Assembly: GCF_002743255.1 (NCBI RefSeq)
Contig: NZ_PDYY01000018.1
Location: 1 to 64,000 of the forward strand
Reading direction: 5' to 3'
Length of the DNA stretch: 64,000 bases
Source of the DNA: Sporosarcina sp. P2
Lineage (GTDB): Bacteria; Bacillota; Bacilli; Bacillales_A; Planococcaceae
Each line of letters begins with the position of its first letter. Position 1 is the first letter of the stretch. The notes beneath the pieces are model-generated. The model saw only the letters and a list, made by a program, of their open reading frames with translations. It had not been told where the DNA came from and made no database searches. Positions 47,744 through 57,135 of the stretch are shown here, one piece after another. A program made the translations under genes and the position numbers.

Positions 47744-47844
47744 AATTTGTAAAGTGAGTGGTTGATGCGGACGGGGCGTTGTTTGACGTTCTGGGTGGAC
47801 CGTTGGTTATTGGCTCACAGACTAGGAATAAGTGCAGGGTAGCG

Positions 47845-47989
47845 GTGCTCATAAATTCTTGCAAGCACTCATAGTTCATGGTTAAGCGCCCTATAGTGTG
47901 TAAATTCCGCTCTATCCACATTCAAAGCGCTCTATCATACTCTATAAGCGATCATACTTGTTTGGTAACCGCTCAATGCGTTTATGAAC
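47845..47989. repeat. Second 20/21-bp-phased CGCTCWAT repeat array
   Basis: Copies of the motif seen at the left end begin at about 47845, 47865, 47886, 47907, 47927, 47948 and 47969 (for example GCGCCCTAT, CCGCTCTAT, GCGCTCTAT, CCGCTCAAT). Spacing is 20 or 21 bp, so the copies keep the same helical face. The 20-bp steps break any reading frame, which argues for a DNA-level role. Confidence 0.7.
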
Positions 47990-48226
47990 GTATTAGATCC
48001 CGACCGTAAACGAGTAATTACATGTCGTAAAATTAGGCGGTACCTATAATAAAGTCCTAGATTACCCATAGTTTGTAGCGGATACCTAAATTCGTCCCCT
48101 TCTATCTACATTTACCACACAGTCTACCCACGTTCATGGAAAAGTCCGGTTCTATTACGCGCCTAGCGCACACACGCCTGCCTCATTGCGCGCGTATAGT
48201 ATGATAAAACCAAATGGGGGAGCGAA
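47990..48226 (+). other. Gene-free spacer before ytaF
   Basis: No gene was recognised. CACGCC..GCGCGCGTATAGTATG before ytaF offers TATAGT as a possible -10, without a good -35. GGGGGAG at 48215 is the ytaF ribosome-binding site. Confidence 0.4.
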
Positions 48227-48820
48227 ATGACTTGGCTACTGATTGCAGGCTTTGCAGTTTCATCTAGCATTGACAACTTTGGAGTTGGACTTTCTTATGG
48301 TGTACAGCAAGTCCGGATTCCATTTACATCGAATGCACTCATTGCAGCAATTTGTTTTATCTTTAGTTTAATAGGCATTGTCGCCGGTGCGTGGCTGGCT
48401 GAAATGTTACCGGGCCTACTACCCGATCTTATAGCATTTGCTGTACTTAGCATGATCGGAATACGTATTATGGTTATGGCCTTTCGTCAACCAAGAAAAC
48501 ATCAAGCAAATGTATTTAGTGAACCGGAAAAAATGGACTTTGACGGATCTTCACATATTAGTATTGGGGAAGCTTTATTGCTTGGTATTGCGCTTTCCGC
48601 GAATGCACTAACGAATGGTGTCGGAGCAGGTCTTCTAACATTGTCGCCGATTGCAATCGCATTATCAGCGGCTGTCGGTAGTTATATTACATTATCTATT
48701 GGCGTAGGACTGGGCGCAAGACTGGCAGGCGTGCGGATTGGCAAGATGTCAGTAGGGCAGTTCGGAACATTCATGAGTGGAGTTATTATTTTATTGATTG
48801 CGGTCACACGCCTATTCTGA
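48227..48820 (+). CDS. ytaF: Sporulation membrane protein YtaF (MntP-like)
   Basis: A six-helix integral membrane protein of 197 aa. LLIAGFAVSSSIDNFGVGLSYGVQ and the second-half ALLLGIALSANALTNGVGAGLLTL are the internal repeat with conserved Asp/Asn seen in YtaF and the manganese exporter MntP. YtaF is sporulation-linked in Bacillus, with an unproven transport role. In B. subtilis it lies elsewhere on the chromosome. A GGGGGAG site precedes the ATG. Confidence 0.85.
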   Translation: MTWLLIAGFAVSSSIDNFGVGLSYGVQQVRIPFTSNALIAAICFIFSLIGIVAGAWLAEMLPGLLPDLIAFAVLSMIGIRIMVMAFRQPRKHQANVFSEPEKMDFDGSSHISIGEALLLGIALSANALTNGVGAGLLTLSPIAIALSAAVGSYITLSIGVGLGARLAGVRIGKMSVGQFGTFMSGVIILLIAVTRLF

Positions 48821-48871
48821 CGTGATGAAATGGTATACTAGAAATCATCATCGAATGAAAGAGGCGCGTAT

Positions 48872-50464
48872 ATGGCGTTGACTAAATGGAATATGAAGTC
48901 GTTTATGAAAGGTGCATCGATTCTAACTATTGCCGCCATCATCGTCAAAGTGCTGAGTGCGGTCTATCGTGTGCCATTTCAAAACTTAGTTGGAGATAAA
49001 GGTTTCTATATTTATCAGCAAGTGTATCCGTTTATCGGAATATTTATCGTTTGGACGTCTTCGGGTTTTGCTGTCGCGGTGTCTAAAATGCTTGCAGAAA
49101 GCAAAAATCCTGGGGAAGCACGTGGGATTTTACGTGTGTCACTCGCATATCTTCTCGTTTTATCAGTAGGAACCTATCTATTATTGCGTTCAGGTTCATC
49201 TTTCTTTGCTGAACTAATGGGAGATACCGCATTGGCGCCCGTTTTGCAGGCTGGTGCGTATATCGTTCTCGTACTTCCGTTCCTAGCTGTACTGAAGGGC
49301 GTCTTTCAATCAGAAGGGCAAATGATACCTGTAGCGATTTCCAACGTCTCGGAGCAGTTGTTTAGGGTGATCATCGTACTTGCAGGTACGTGGATTGCGA
49401 TACGTGCAGGAACATCTCTTTATAAAATAGGGGAAATTACGATGTGGGCGGCGGTTGCAGGAGAAGTGGTGGGTGTTTTGATCCTGACTTGGTTCTTCCT
49501 ACAGCGGGAAAGTTTGGCGGTAGCTACTGTAAAGCCATGGCAAGTGATGAAAGATTTGACCAAGATTAGCATTGGCGTCAGTGCAAGTTCATTAATTTTA
49601 CTGGTATTTCAATTGGTGGACTCTTTTACGATCTATAACGCATTAGTCGAGGCAGGGGCAATGAGTGAGACCGCCATGGAAATGAAAGGTGTTTATGATA
49701 GGGGACAGCCGCTTGCGCAAATGGGTATTTTGCTAGCATCTACATTGGCGCTAGCACTCGTGCCGTTAATCGCGCACCATGCCACTAAAAATGATGGACG
49801 GGGTGCCTTACCGTTCATTGGCTTGACGTTCCGGACATCCATTTTATTCGGTTGGGCAGCGACGATCGGATTGGTTCTTGTACTTCCTTTCGTCAATGAA
49901 ATGCTATTTCAATCACGAGCAGGCTCTGTTGCGCTAATCATCTTCTGTATACAGATTTTCTGGTTGTCGATTATTTTACCGCTAACAGCAATTCTTCAAG
50001 GAAGTGGTAAAGTGCGTGGGCCGTTGCTACTCATGCTGCTTGGAATCGTAATAAAACTATCAACTACACCTTTGATGGTTCGCCAGTATGGAATTGAAGG
50101 TGCCGCTGCATCGGGTACTATTTCATTCGCAGTCGTTGCTGTGTTATTGATTCTCTACTTTAAGAGATGTTGGAGATTCCCACTAGCTTCGCGACGTTTT
50201 TATATCGTGCTGATTATTGCCGGCGTGGCAATGGCGGGGGTATTAATTCCTTGGATGCTTCTAGCCGATTCATGGCTATTTGATGGATTATCCTCACGCA
50301 CTAGCTCAATGTTCACTGCATTTTCTGCTGTTACAATTGGAGCAATCATATTCCTTTTCGTCATCTTGAAATCACGTATAATGAAAGAAAAAGAGTGGTA
50401 CTTACTGCCTTTCGGAAAACGATTGGCGACTGCTCAACTATGGCTAACTAAAAATAGAAGGTGA
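48872..50464 (+). CDS. yabM: SpoVB/MATE-type polysaccharide flippase YabM
   Basis: A polytopic membrane protein (530 aa, about 14 helices) of the MVF/PST family that includes SpoVB, MurJ and Wzx. Characteristic start: SFMKGASILTIAAIIVKVLSAVYRVPFQNLVGDKGFYIYQQVYPFIG. It may flip lipid-linked glycans; the substrate of YabM is unproven. Overlaps the region just before yabN (ribosome-binding site within its last codons), as in B. subtilis. Confidence 0.92.
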   Translation: MALTKWNMKSFMKGASILTIAAIIVKVLSAVYRVPFQNLVGDKGFYIYQQVYPFIGIFIVWTSSGFAVAVSKMLAESKNPGEARGILRVSLAYLLVLSVGTYLLLRSGSSFFAELMGDTALAPVLQAGAYIVLVLPFLAVLKGVFQSEGQMIPVAISNVSEQLFRVIIVLAGTWIAIRAGTSLYKIGEITMWAAVAGEVVGVLILTWFFLQRESLAVATVKPWQVMKDLTKISIGVSASSLILLVFQLVDSFTIYNALVEAGAMSETAMEMKGVYDRGQPLAQMGILLASTLALALVPLIAHHATKNDGRGALPFIGLTFRTSILFGWAATIGLVLVLPFVNEMLFQSRAGSVALIIFCIQIFWLSIILPLTAILQGSGKVRGPLLLMLLGIVIKLSTTPLMVRQYGIEGAAASGTISFAVVAVLLILYFKRCWRFPLASRRFYIVLIIAGVAMAGVLIPWMLLADSWLFDGLSSRTSSMFTAFSAVTIGAIIFLFVILKSRIMKEKEWYLLPFGKRLATAQLWLTKNRR

Positions 50465-50469
50465 ATTAT

Positions 50470-51930
50470 GTGAACAAAATAACTGTTATCGGACTTGGCG
50501 CAAGTGATTTAGAGCAATTGTCGCTAGGCACGTACCGATTATTGAAACAAGCGGACCATCTCTATATTCGCACGGAAGAACATCCTGTAATTGCAGAATT
50601 GCGTTCGGAAGGGCTAAAGATGGAAAGTTTTGATTCAATCTATGAAGCAAATGATGCATTTGAAGACGTCTATCGGCAAATTGTTGATAAACTTCTCGAA
50701 CTGAGTACGCATCGGCCGATTACATACGCTGTGCCAGGCCACCCGCTCGTAGCGGAACGTACAGTCCAACTATTAATTGAAAAAGAACGTGCAGGTGATA
50801 TTGAACTTCATATCGCAGGTGGTAGTAGCTTTTTAGATCCGATTTTTACAGCGTTGCGTATTGATCCAATTGAAGGATTTCAGTTGCTGGATGGGACTGA
50901 CATGAAACGTGACGATGTACGGATGGATCAGCACGTATTAATAGGACAAGTGTATGACGCATTCGTCGCTTCAGATGTGAAATTGTCTTTGATGGAGAAA
51001 TATCCCGATCATCACGTTGTCACCATTGTTACGTCAGCCGGTTCCCAAGATGAAAAATTAACTGAAATCCCACTGTTTGAGCTTGACCGTACAGTAACAT
51101 TGAATAATTTGACGACTGTATATGTACCACCGCTACCTGATCACCAACAACGACTAAAAGAGTGGAGTTCGTTCAGGGACATCATCGCAACGTTACGTGG
51201 GCCGAATGGCTGCCCTTGGGATCGTGAACAAACGCATGAATCCTTAAAGCGCTATTTAATCGAAGAATCCTTTGAGTTGATCCAGGCCATCGATGAAGAA
51301 AATGATGACGCTATTATCGAAGAACTGGGAGATGTTTTACTACAAGTCTTTCTTCATGCACAAATCGGGGAAGACAATGGGTACTTCTCGATGGAAGACG
51401 TACTCGAAACTGTAGGGTCCAAAATGATACGTCGTCATCCACACGTATTTGCGCAAACGCAAGCTGATACAACCGAAGAAGTGTTGACGAACTGGCAAGC
51501 CATCAAGGAGCAGGAAAAACCTAAACCGCCTACGCTGTTAGAAGGACAAGAACGTTTGGCATCATCCTTGCTGACATCTTATAATTACCAAAAGACTGCA
51601 GCCAAAGTGGGGTTTGACTGGCCATCTATAGAAGGGGCTTTCGACAAGTTCCAGGAAGAGTGGCAAGAATTTCAGGAAGAAGTAAAAAGTGGTGGACCTG
51701 AGCAACAGCTAGACGAGCTCGGAGACGTATTGTTCACTATCGTCAACATCGCAAGATTCCTGAAGCTCTCACCAGAAGAAGCCATGTGGCATGCCAACGA
51801 AAAATTCAAATCCCGTTTTCAGTCCGTAGAGCAATCCGTGAAGCAAGGAAGCGGAAAATTTGAAAGTTATACAGTAGACGAACTAGAAGAATTCTGGAAA
51901 CAGGCTAAACGAAAGGAAGGAACTAAATGA
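50470..51930 (+). CDS. yabN: YabN: tetrapyrrole-methylase-like / MazG fusion
   Basis: 486 aa. Residues ~1-220 are an SAM-methylase-like domain ([37 protein letters not shown]). Residues ~230-480 hold two MazG NTP-pyrophosphohydrolase units, with [29 protein letters not shown] and [14 protein letters not shown] in the first and [19 protein letters not shown] in the second. It probably cleans up aberrant NTPs. GTG 50470 gives spacing of about six bases from AGAAGGTG and matches the B. subtilis N-terminus; GTG 50461 overlaps the site. Confidence 0.94.
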   Translation: MNKITVIGLGASDLEQLSLGTYRLLKQADHLYIRTEEHPVIAELRSEGLKMESFDSIYEANDAFEDVYRQIVDKLLELSTHRPITYAVPGHPLVAERTVQLLIEKERAGDIELHIAGGSSFLDPIFTALRIDPIEGFQLLDGTDMKRDDVRMDQHVLIGQVYDAFVASDVKLSLMEKYPDHHVVTIVTSAGSQDEKLTEIPLFELDRTVTLNNLTTVYVPPLPDHQQRLKEWSSFRDIIATLRGPNGCPWDREQTHESLKRYLIEESFELIQAIDEENDDAIIEELGDVLLQVFLHAQIGEDNGYFSMEDVLETVGSKMIRRHPHVFAQTQADTTEEVLTNWQAIKEQEKPKPPTLLEGQERLASSLLTSYNYQKTAAKVGFDWPSIEGAFDKFQEEWQEFQEEVKSGGPEQQLDELGDVLFTIVNIARFLKLSPEEAMWHANEKFKSRFQSVEQSVKQGSGKFESYTVDELEEFWKQAKRKEGTK

Positions 51931-52223
51931 GACTCGATAAGTTTTTAAAAGTATCACGCTTTATAAAACGCCGAACGCTTGCGAAGCAAGTGGCTGACCA
52001 AGGTAGAATTACGATTAATGGAAAAGTAGCCAAAGCATCGTCCGTTGTCAAACCAGGTGATGAACTTTCAATACGTTTCGGCCAAAAGATCGTTAATGCT
52101 ACGGTAAATGAGCTGAAGGCGTCAACGAAAAAAGAAGATGCAGCAGGTATGTACACAATCACTAGCGAAGAGCGCTTAGAGAAAGTGGAGCCTGAGTTTG
52201 TGGATGACGAAGAGGCAAACTAA
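51927..52223 (+). CDS. rqcP: RqcP (YabO), S4-domain ribosome quality control factor
   Basis: An S4 RNA-binding protein (98 aa) that works with RqcH in alanine tailing of stalled nascent chains on 50S subunits. [46 protein letters not shown] is the S4 domain; an acidic tail follows. ATG overlaps the yabN stop by four bases. Confidence 0.94.
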   Translation: MRLDKFLKVSRFIKRRTLAKQVADQGRITINGKVAKASSVVKPGDELSIRFGQKIVNATVNELKASTKKEDAAGMYTITSEERLEKVEPEFVDDEEAN

Positions 52224-52348
52224 TTAACCACGAGACAGACTAAAGGGTTTAGAATATAGAATTTGCACCTCAACTTAAAAACGGCTTGTCATGTTTGGCC
52301 AAGCCTCTGCATATGATAAGGGGAACGTACTAGAGAAGGGGGACGCAT

Positions 52349-52645
52349 ATGCAGATTCAAACAGACAGCTCCATGTATACTATTCCATCAGGAGACCACG
52401 TAGTGACGATGCGCAATCGCAAAAGAATGGACCTCACATCCGTGAAAACGATCGACCGCTTTGACCAGGAGGAATTTCTCGTTAGAACATCGCTAGGCGT
52501 ACTGCAAATCCGTGGGGAGGAACTGCGTATTGTACATTTAGACGTGGACAAGGGCCTGCTAACGCTTGAAGGCACAGTCCAAACACTTCAATATGATGAC
52601 GAAGAAGCAGGCTCACGCAATTTCCTCCATAAACTATTCGGATGA
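52349..52645 (+). CDS. yabP: Spore protein YabP
   Basis: A 98-residue protein of the YabP/YqfC family required for sporulation. The core HVVTMRNRKRMDLTSVKTIDRFDQEEFLVRTSLGVLQIRGEELRI is typical. AAGGGGGA precedes the ATG. It overlaps yabQ by four bases. In B. subtilis yabPQ is a sigma-E operon in the mother cell; I did not identify the promoter firmly. Confidence 0.92.
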   Translation: MQIQTDSSMYTIPSGDHVVTMRNRKRMDLTSVKTIDRFDQEEFLVRTSLGVLQIRGEELRIVHLDVDKGLLTLEGTVQTLQYDDEEAGSRNFLHKLFG

Positions 52646-53127
52646 GCCTATCCGTCCAGTTCTTCAGTCTGTTGGCGATGATCGGGACAGGAATTACTGC
52701 TGGAATTGTACTGGATTTATTCGGAACCATTGTCGCCGGGTGCGATAAACGTTCGTTCACTAGAAGGTGGGCATTCTGGTTTGAATGCCTTATCTGGATT
52801 ATGTTAGGCATTATGTCGTTTTGGGTATTAATGATGGTACGCGACGGGGCATGGAGAATGTATGACCCCGTCGCACAGGTTAGTGGCCTGTTATTGTATG
52901 CAGCCATCTTCCATTATCCTGTGAGATTCGTAGGTAGACTACTGTTACTTGTGGTGCTTAGGCCGATTTGGCTCATCATTCGTCTTGTCTACCTAACGAT
53001 TCAACGGATTTTCTCTGTAATTGTCTCTATTCTGTCATTCATCACATCACCGTTTCTAAGATTAGTAAAGAACATAGGGAAATTCCTTCAAAATAAATGC
53101 AGAGTACTATATAATAGAGTGCAATAG
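52642..53127 (+). CDS. yabQ: Spore cortex membrane protein YabQ
   Basis: A 161-residue protein with about four or five membrane helices (~5-30, ~42-65, ~76-100, ~104-135) and a basic C-terminus. FFSLLAMIGTGITAGIVLDLFGTIV and the GAWRMYDPVAQVSGLLLYAAIFHYPVRF region match YabQ, needed for spore cortex formation. Translationally coupled to yabP. Confidence 0.9.
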   Translation: MSLSVQFFSLLAMIGTGITAGIVLDLFGTIVAGCDKRSFTRRWAFWFECLIWIMLGIMSFWVLMMVRDGAWRMYDPVAQVSGLLLYAAIFHYPVRFVGRLLLLVVLRPIWLIIRLVYLTIQRIFSVIVSILSFITSPFLRLVKNIGKFLQNKCRVLYNRVQ

Positions 53128-53156
53128 TAGAACTACGCCAGAAAGGTGTGTGCGCC

Positions 53157-53570
53157 ATGAAAAAAACACAGAACCCTTCAACAAAGAATGTGACATCAAT
53201 CGATACAGACTATGTGCGCTCTATGCAAAAAAAAGAAAATTTTAAAAAAGCACAACAAAAACGCTTGCGTAATCGGTTGGCCGTATTTTTTGTCATCGTC
53301 TGTGTGGTTGCTGGAAGTTTATTCAATATGAATGCTGGTCAAAAAGAAATCTTGGCAGCCAAACATAAGGAAAAAGCCCAAGCAACGGCTACACTAGAGG
53401 ATTTAAAAGAACAGCAAGAACAACTGAAAACACAGTTGATTCGATTGGACGATGACGAGTATATTGCTAAACTCGCGCGGAAAGAATATTTTCTTTCAGA
53501 GTCCAATGAGATCATTTTTTCAATTCCTGATAAGAAAAAAGAGTCAGAAAAAGACATAAGAAAAGAGTAG
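53157..53570 (+). CDS. divIC: Cell division protein DivIC
   Basis: A single-pass septal protein (FtsB-like) that works with FtsL and DivIB. 137 aa: a basic cytoplasmic N-terminus, one membrane helix (~42-62; AVFFVIVCVVAGSLF) and an extracytoplasmic coiled coil (LAAKHKEKAQATATLEDLKEQQEQL) ending in YIAKLARKEYFLSESNEIIFSIP. ATG 53157 follows GAAAGGTG by eight bases. Confidence 0.94.
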   Translation: MKKTQNPSTKNVTSIDTDYVRSMQKKENFKKAQQKRLRNRLAVFFVIVCVVAGSLFNMNAGQKEILAAKHKEKAQATATLEDLKEQQEQLKTQLIRLDDDEYIAKLARKEYFLSESNEIIFSIPDKKKESEKDIRKE

Positions 53571-53591
53571 TCATGTTGACACTCTTTTTTT
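53561..53591 (+). terminator. Terminator at the end of divIC
   Basis: AAAAGAGT pairs with ACTCTTTT over a 12-base loop, followed by a T run; it includes the divIC stop codon. Confidence 0.65.
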
Positions 53592-53613
53592 GTTGGCTAT
53601 AATATAAGTAGGA

Positions 53614-53630
53614 GCCTGTAAAATACAGGC
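53614..53630 (+). promoter_or_regulatory. Short hairpin in the yabR leader
   Basis: CCTGTA pairs with TACAGG over AAA in the leader before yabR; TATAAT upstream at 53599-53604 could be its promoter's -10. The role is unknown. Confidence 0.35.
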
Positions 53631-53691
53631 ACTGCCAATATGGTTGATAGGCTTACGAGCCGCTTAAAACTTAAGGAGGAGCATTTTTTTT

Positions 53692-54117
53692 ATGTCAATT
53701 GAAGTAGGCAGCAAGTTAGAAGGTAAAGTAACCGGGATCACAAATTTTGGGGCATTTGTTGAATTGCCAAGCGGGTCCACAGGATTAGTCCATATTAGTG
53801 AAGTAGCTGACAATTATGTCAAAGATATTAATGATCATTTAAAAGTCGGCGATATGGTTGAAGTCAAAGTAATGAATGTGGGATCTGACGGTAAAATCGG
53901 TCTTTCCATCCGTAAGGCGAAACCTGAGTCAGAACAACGTCCACAGCGTCCACAACGTCCAACTAGACCTCGTCAAGGAAGCAAACCGAGCTTTGAACGA
54001 CCAGAGAATTTTGAACAGAAGATGGCAAAGTTCATGAAGGACAGCGAAGAACGTCTAACTACCTTAAAGAGAGCAACAGAGTCCAAGCGTGGCGGTCGTG
54101 GAGCCAGAAGAGGATAA
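53692..54117 (+). CDS. yabR: S1 RNA-binding protein YabR
   Basis: 141 aa. An N-terminal S1 domain (~1-72; VGSKLEGKVTGITNFGAFVELPSGSTGLVHISEVAD...VKVMNVGSDGKIGLSIRKA) is followed by a basic, Arg/Pro-rich tail with a PQRPQRP repeat and a terminal RGGRGARRG. It is a general-stress-type relative of polynucleotide phosphorylase S1 domains; its RNA targets are unknown. AAGGAGGAG precedes the ATG. Confidence 0.92.
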   Translation: MSIEVGSKLEGKVTGITNFGAFVELPSGSTGLVHISEVADNYVKDINDHLKVGDMVEVKVMNVGSDGKIGLSIRKAKPESEQRPQRPQRPTRPRQGSKPSFERPENFEQKMAKFMKDSEERLTTLKRATESKRGGRGARRG

Positions 54118-54164
54118 CTTGCTGACTGTTTCAACTGTAAACTAAAATCAGATGACATCCTACA

Positions 54165-54198
54165 CGTATGTTCCCTATTATGGAGCATGCGTTTTTTT
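54165..54198 (+). terminator. Terminator after yabR
   Basis: ACGTATGTTCC pairs with GGAGCATGCGT (two non-canonical positions) and ends in T7. Confidence 0.75.
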
Positions 54199-54373
54199 AT
54201 GCGCGAAATTCGGAGTTGAGAGCTAGGCACACTTGATTAATGTTCTGGCTCGTAGTCGGCAAAACAAAACTTAACACCGCCCCTCACGCACCCATAAAAG
54301 AATCGTAATCCAAATCGCACTAAATCGACGTTAACCAAAGTTCATAAGCGTTCCTCGGATCATTTTTTTCAAC
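54199..54373 (+). other. Gene-free spacer before the tRNA
   Basis: No coding or structured element was recognised in these ~175 bases. Confidence 0.4.
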
Positions 54374-54406
54374 AAAAAATCCTCTGCCTAAGCCAGAGGA
54401 TTTTTT
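54374..54406 (-). terminator. Terminator of the tRNA-Met gene
   Basis: AAAAAATCCTCTG with CAGAGGATTTTTT is symmetrical with A and T runs. It lies just downstream of the minus-strand tRNA and can act in either direction. Confidence 0.88.
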
Positions 54407-54418
54407 GATTTACTATTA

Positions 54419-54492
54419 TAGCGGCGGAGGGGGTCGAACCCACGACCTTTCGGGTATGAACCGAACGCTCTAGCCAGCTGAGCTACGCCGCC
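54419..54492 (-). tRNA. tRNA-Met (anticodon CAT)
   Basis: 74 nt reading GGCGGCG...TAGCTCAGCTGGCTAGAGC with anticodon stem TTCGG/CCGAA and loop TTCATAC. The anticodon CAT corresponds to plus-strand positions 54456-54458. The body closely resembles elongator tRNA-Met of B. subtilis (trnSL-Met1), which lies at the same place. The T stem GTGGG/CCCTC has one T-T mismatch. CCA is not encoded. Its strand is opposite to the surrounding genes. An Ile-CAU species is the alternative but fits less well. Confidence 0.93.
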
Positions 54493-54636
54493 AAGATATT
54501 GATGCAATGAAATGAGGTAATTCCATACGCAACGTCTCTTATCATACTAGGCATTTGGAGAAGTGTCAACATATCTTTTACTAAAAAATATACATACGGA
54601 ATACGTCGAAATGTTTTGTGAATATGCCGCCACAAA

Positions 54637-54669
54637 CAGACAAATTTTCTCGTGAACCCCATGTATAGT
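54637..54669 (+). promoter_or_regulatory. Possible Spo0A-dependent promoter of spoIIE
   Basis: TATAGT at 54664 is a good -10. CAGACA at 54637 would be a -35 with an unusual 21-bp spacer, the arrangement known for the Spo0A-activated spoIIE promoter of B. subtilis. GTCGAA at 54605 resembles a Spo0A box (TGTCGAA). Confidence 0.4.
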
Positions 54670-54700
54670 TTTACGTAAGAGAACATAGGGGGTATGGGAA

Positions 54701-57100
54701 ATGAAGATGATTGACAATATGGAGCGACCAATTTTGCAGATGTTTAGGGCATACTGGCAAGAATTTATGAATCGTAAAGTATACTTGCTAACTGCCCTAC
54801 TGTTCTTGGTAGGATCATTCTTTCTATCACAAGCAGTAGTATTCGATATGGCAGTACCATTCTTCTTGCCAATCTGGGCATTAGCAAGTATGCGCTACCG
54901 TCAACACATGATCTACGTATTTATAGGTGGAATGGCGGGCAGCGCGTTTCTTGGGGTGGGACAAGCTGTCATTCATTTGGCGCAATTATTACTGTTTCAT
55001 TCAATTATAAAGATTCCAGTCGTGAAAAGGTCTATTCCAATCGCTGTGGCTGGAGGAATGATTATTCCGCAATTAATCTGGCAGCTCGTAAAATACGGCG
55101 ACGGGATGTTACCTTTAGCGGTTCAGTTGTCAATAGGGTTAGAAGCATTGCTTGCATTGTTTATGACCATTTTCATGTTACTAGCTTTTCCTTCTATAGA
55201 AAGAATGCTGTATGGGCCGTGGAATCCCGAGCAGATCAGTGCGATGTGTATTGTGGGAGCGCTTGCAGCCACCGGAATGGGAGGGTTCCAAATCGGTACA
55301 GTATCGGTTGCTGGGGTATTCTTGTTTTTAGCGATATTTGTAGCTGCAGTTGTTGGGGGAGTGCCGTTCGCTACAACCGTCGGAATGATTATCGCGTTGA
55401 TCATAGGTGTATCAGAATTGTCCTTTACGGGCATGATGGCGTTATATGGTATGACTGGTTTGTTGGCGGGTTCACTAAAACGCTTTGGAAAGCTTGGGGT
55501 CATCACCGGCAGTGTCTTTGTTTCGCTCTTTTTCCTTCTATATGATGCGACGCTGCCTCTTGATACCGTTCATTTTTCCACAGTTGGCGCCGCAGCTTTA
55601 CTGTTTATATTGATACCTTCGCGCAAATTAAGTCAAATACGACAAGTTTTATTACCGAAACAAGAAGGAATATCAGAAAAACGACAGCAATGGCTCGCGG
55701 ATAAACTGGATGGGCAGTTAGAGGAGTTCCAACAGTTTGCTCATTTCATGTCAACGCTCGTGAATGATCGTCTGTCCCCCGAAGAGGAAGTGGCAGCGAC
55801 AAGTCAAGTACCATCTATTTGTCAATCCTGTTTTCGTTACCGCAAGTGTTGGGAAAGTGAAGAGGACAGTATAGAACCGTTGATTGACGAATGGGAAACC
55901 ACCTATTCTGCAACGAAGAAAGCTGCTCGTGTACGTGTTGAACAGAAGATGAAATATAAATGTCTACGTTTTAAGGGGTTAATGAATGAATTGGAGGAGA
56001 GAGGGGCCAATAAATTATTGATGGGGCAGTTACAGCATGGTCGAAAGATGCTAGCATTGCAATTACGCGATATGAGTACGCATATCGAAAAAGTTATGAG
56101 AGAAGTAAAGGAAGATCTGACTACGTATAAGTTGGCTGAAGAAGAGCTTGCGAATCGTTTACAATCACAAGCCATAGAGTTTTTTCAAATAGATATATTA
56201 TCGGAAGAACGGGGTGCTTGCAGAATTGTGATTTCTGTACCGGAAAAAAAGGCGGATTTTGAAGCGGAAACGACGGTTGGAGAATATTTATTACTGCCCA
56301 TCTTGGAGCAAATGTACGATGAACCGATGCATATTTCAAAATCGACTTATCAGCCATTCCCGTTCCCACATGTGCAATTAACCTTTAGTTCCGCTGTTCG
56401 CTTTTCACTTGATTATGATATCGTCACAACAGCCGGGAAGGGATCGTTCAATGGTGGCGATGCGTATGAGTTATTCAAGATTCACGAAGGCTTGTCGGCT
56501 GTATTGTTGTCGGACGGAATGGGACAAGATATCAATGCATACCACGAAAGTAGAAAGGTAATCCGGCTGATGCGGGAATGTCTGGGTCAAAAAATGGATC
56601 CGGAAACGGCGATCCACACCTTGCATTATATGATGGCGTTAAATGGACTGGATGATATGTATGCAACGCTCGACTTGGCGTTAATTGATTTACAAGAAGG
56701 GCGACTGTGGTCGTGGAAGGCAGGTTCGATGAGTACCTACATTAAAAGAAGTGATGATTGTATCCGGTTAGACAGCAAAACAGTACCATTTGGCTTCTTG
56801 CCTTCATTTTCTATAGAGGCGAAAAACGAAAAGCTCAAGTCCGGTGATATCGTCGTTATGATGACGGACGGCATATTTAATGGGGATATACCGCTTGATA
56901 TTCAAGAAGACGTGATGAATCAAACGATAGAACGTTTTAAAGATATGGATTGCCGGACGATTGCCGATCAAGTAATGATGGAGATGGAACGGGTATTTGA
57001 GTCAGTAGAAGATGATCGGACGATTCTCGTAATGAAAGTCGGTCATATTGTACCAAAGTGGGCAAAAGCTAATAAGCAACCTCGAATCATTTCTAGCTAA
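54701..57100 (+). CDS. spoIIE: Stage II sporulation phosphatase SpoIIE
   Basis: A septum-located PP2C phosphatase that dephosphorylates SpoIIAA and so activates sigma-F in the forespore; 799 aa, slightly shorter than the B. subtilis protein. About ten membrane helices occupy residues ~25-310, then a central domain with CQSCFRYRKCWE (a conserved cysteine cluster), then the PP2C domain (~570-785) with NGGDAYELF, AVLLSDGMGQDINAYHESRKVI (metal Asp) and VVMMTDGIFNG. In B. subtilis yabS and yabT follow; here tilS does. Confidence 0.96.
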   Translation: MKMIDNMERPILQMFRAYWQEFMNRKVYLLTALLFLVGSFFLSQAVVFDMAVPFFLPIWALASMRYRQHMIYVFIGGMAGSAFLGVGQAVIHLAQLLLFHSIIKIPVVKRSIPIAVAGGMIIPQLIWQLVKYGDGMLPLAVQLSIGLEALLALFMTIFMLLAFPSIERMLYGPWNPEQISAMCIVGALAATGMGGFQIGTVSVAGVFLFLAIFVAAVVGGVPFATTVGMIIALIIGVSELSFTGMMALYGMTGLLAGSLKRFGKLGVITGSVFVSLFFLLYDATLPLDTVHFSTVGAAALLFILIPSRKLSQIRQVLLPKQEGISEKRQQWLADKLDGQLEEFQQFAHFMSTLVNDRLSPEEEVAATSQVPSICQSCFRYRKCWESEEDSIEPLIDEWETTYSATKKAARVRVEQKMKYKCLRFKGLMNELEERGANKLLMGQLQHGRKMLALQLRDMSTHIEKVMREVKEDLTTYKLAEEELANRLQSQAIEFFQIDILSEERGACRIVISVPEKKADFEAETTVGEYLLLPILEQMYDEPMHISKSTYQPFPFPHVQLTFSSAVRFSLDYDIVTTAGKGSFNGGDAYELFKIHEGLSAVLLSDGMGQDINAYHESRKVIRLMRECLGQKMDPETAIHTLHYMMALNGLDDMYATLDLALIDLQEGRLWSWKAGSMSTYIKRSDDCIRLDSKTVPFGFLPSFSIEAKNEKLKSGDIVVMMTDGIFNGDIPLDIQEDVMNQTIERFKDMDCRTIADQVMMEMERVFESVEDDRTILVMKVGHIVPKWAKANKQPRIISS

Positions 57101-57135
57101 ACAATGGTAGAATAGAGAGAGGAGGGAGATGGATC

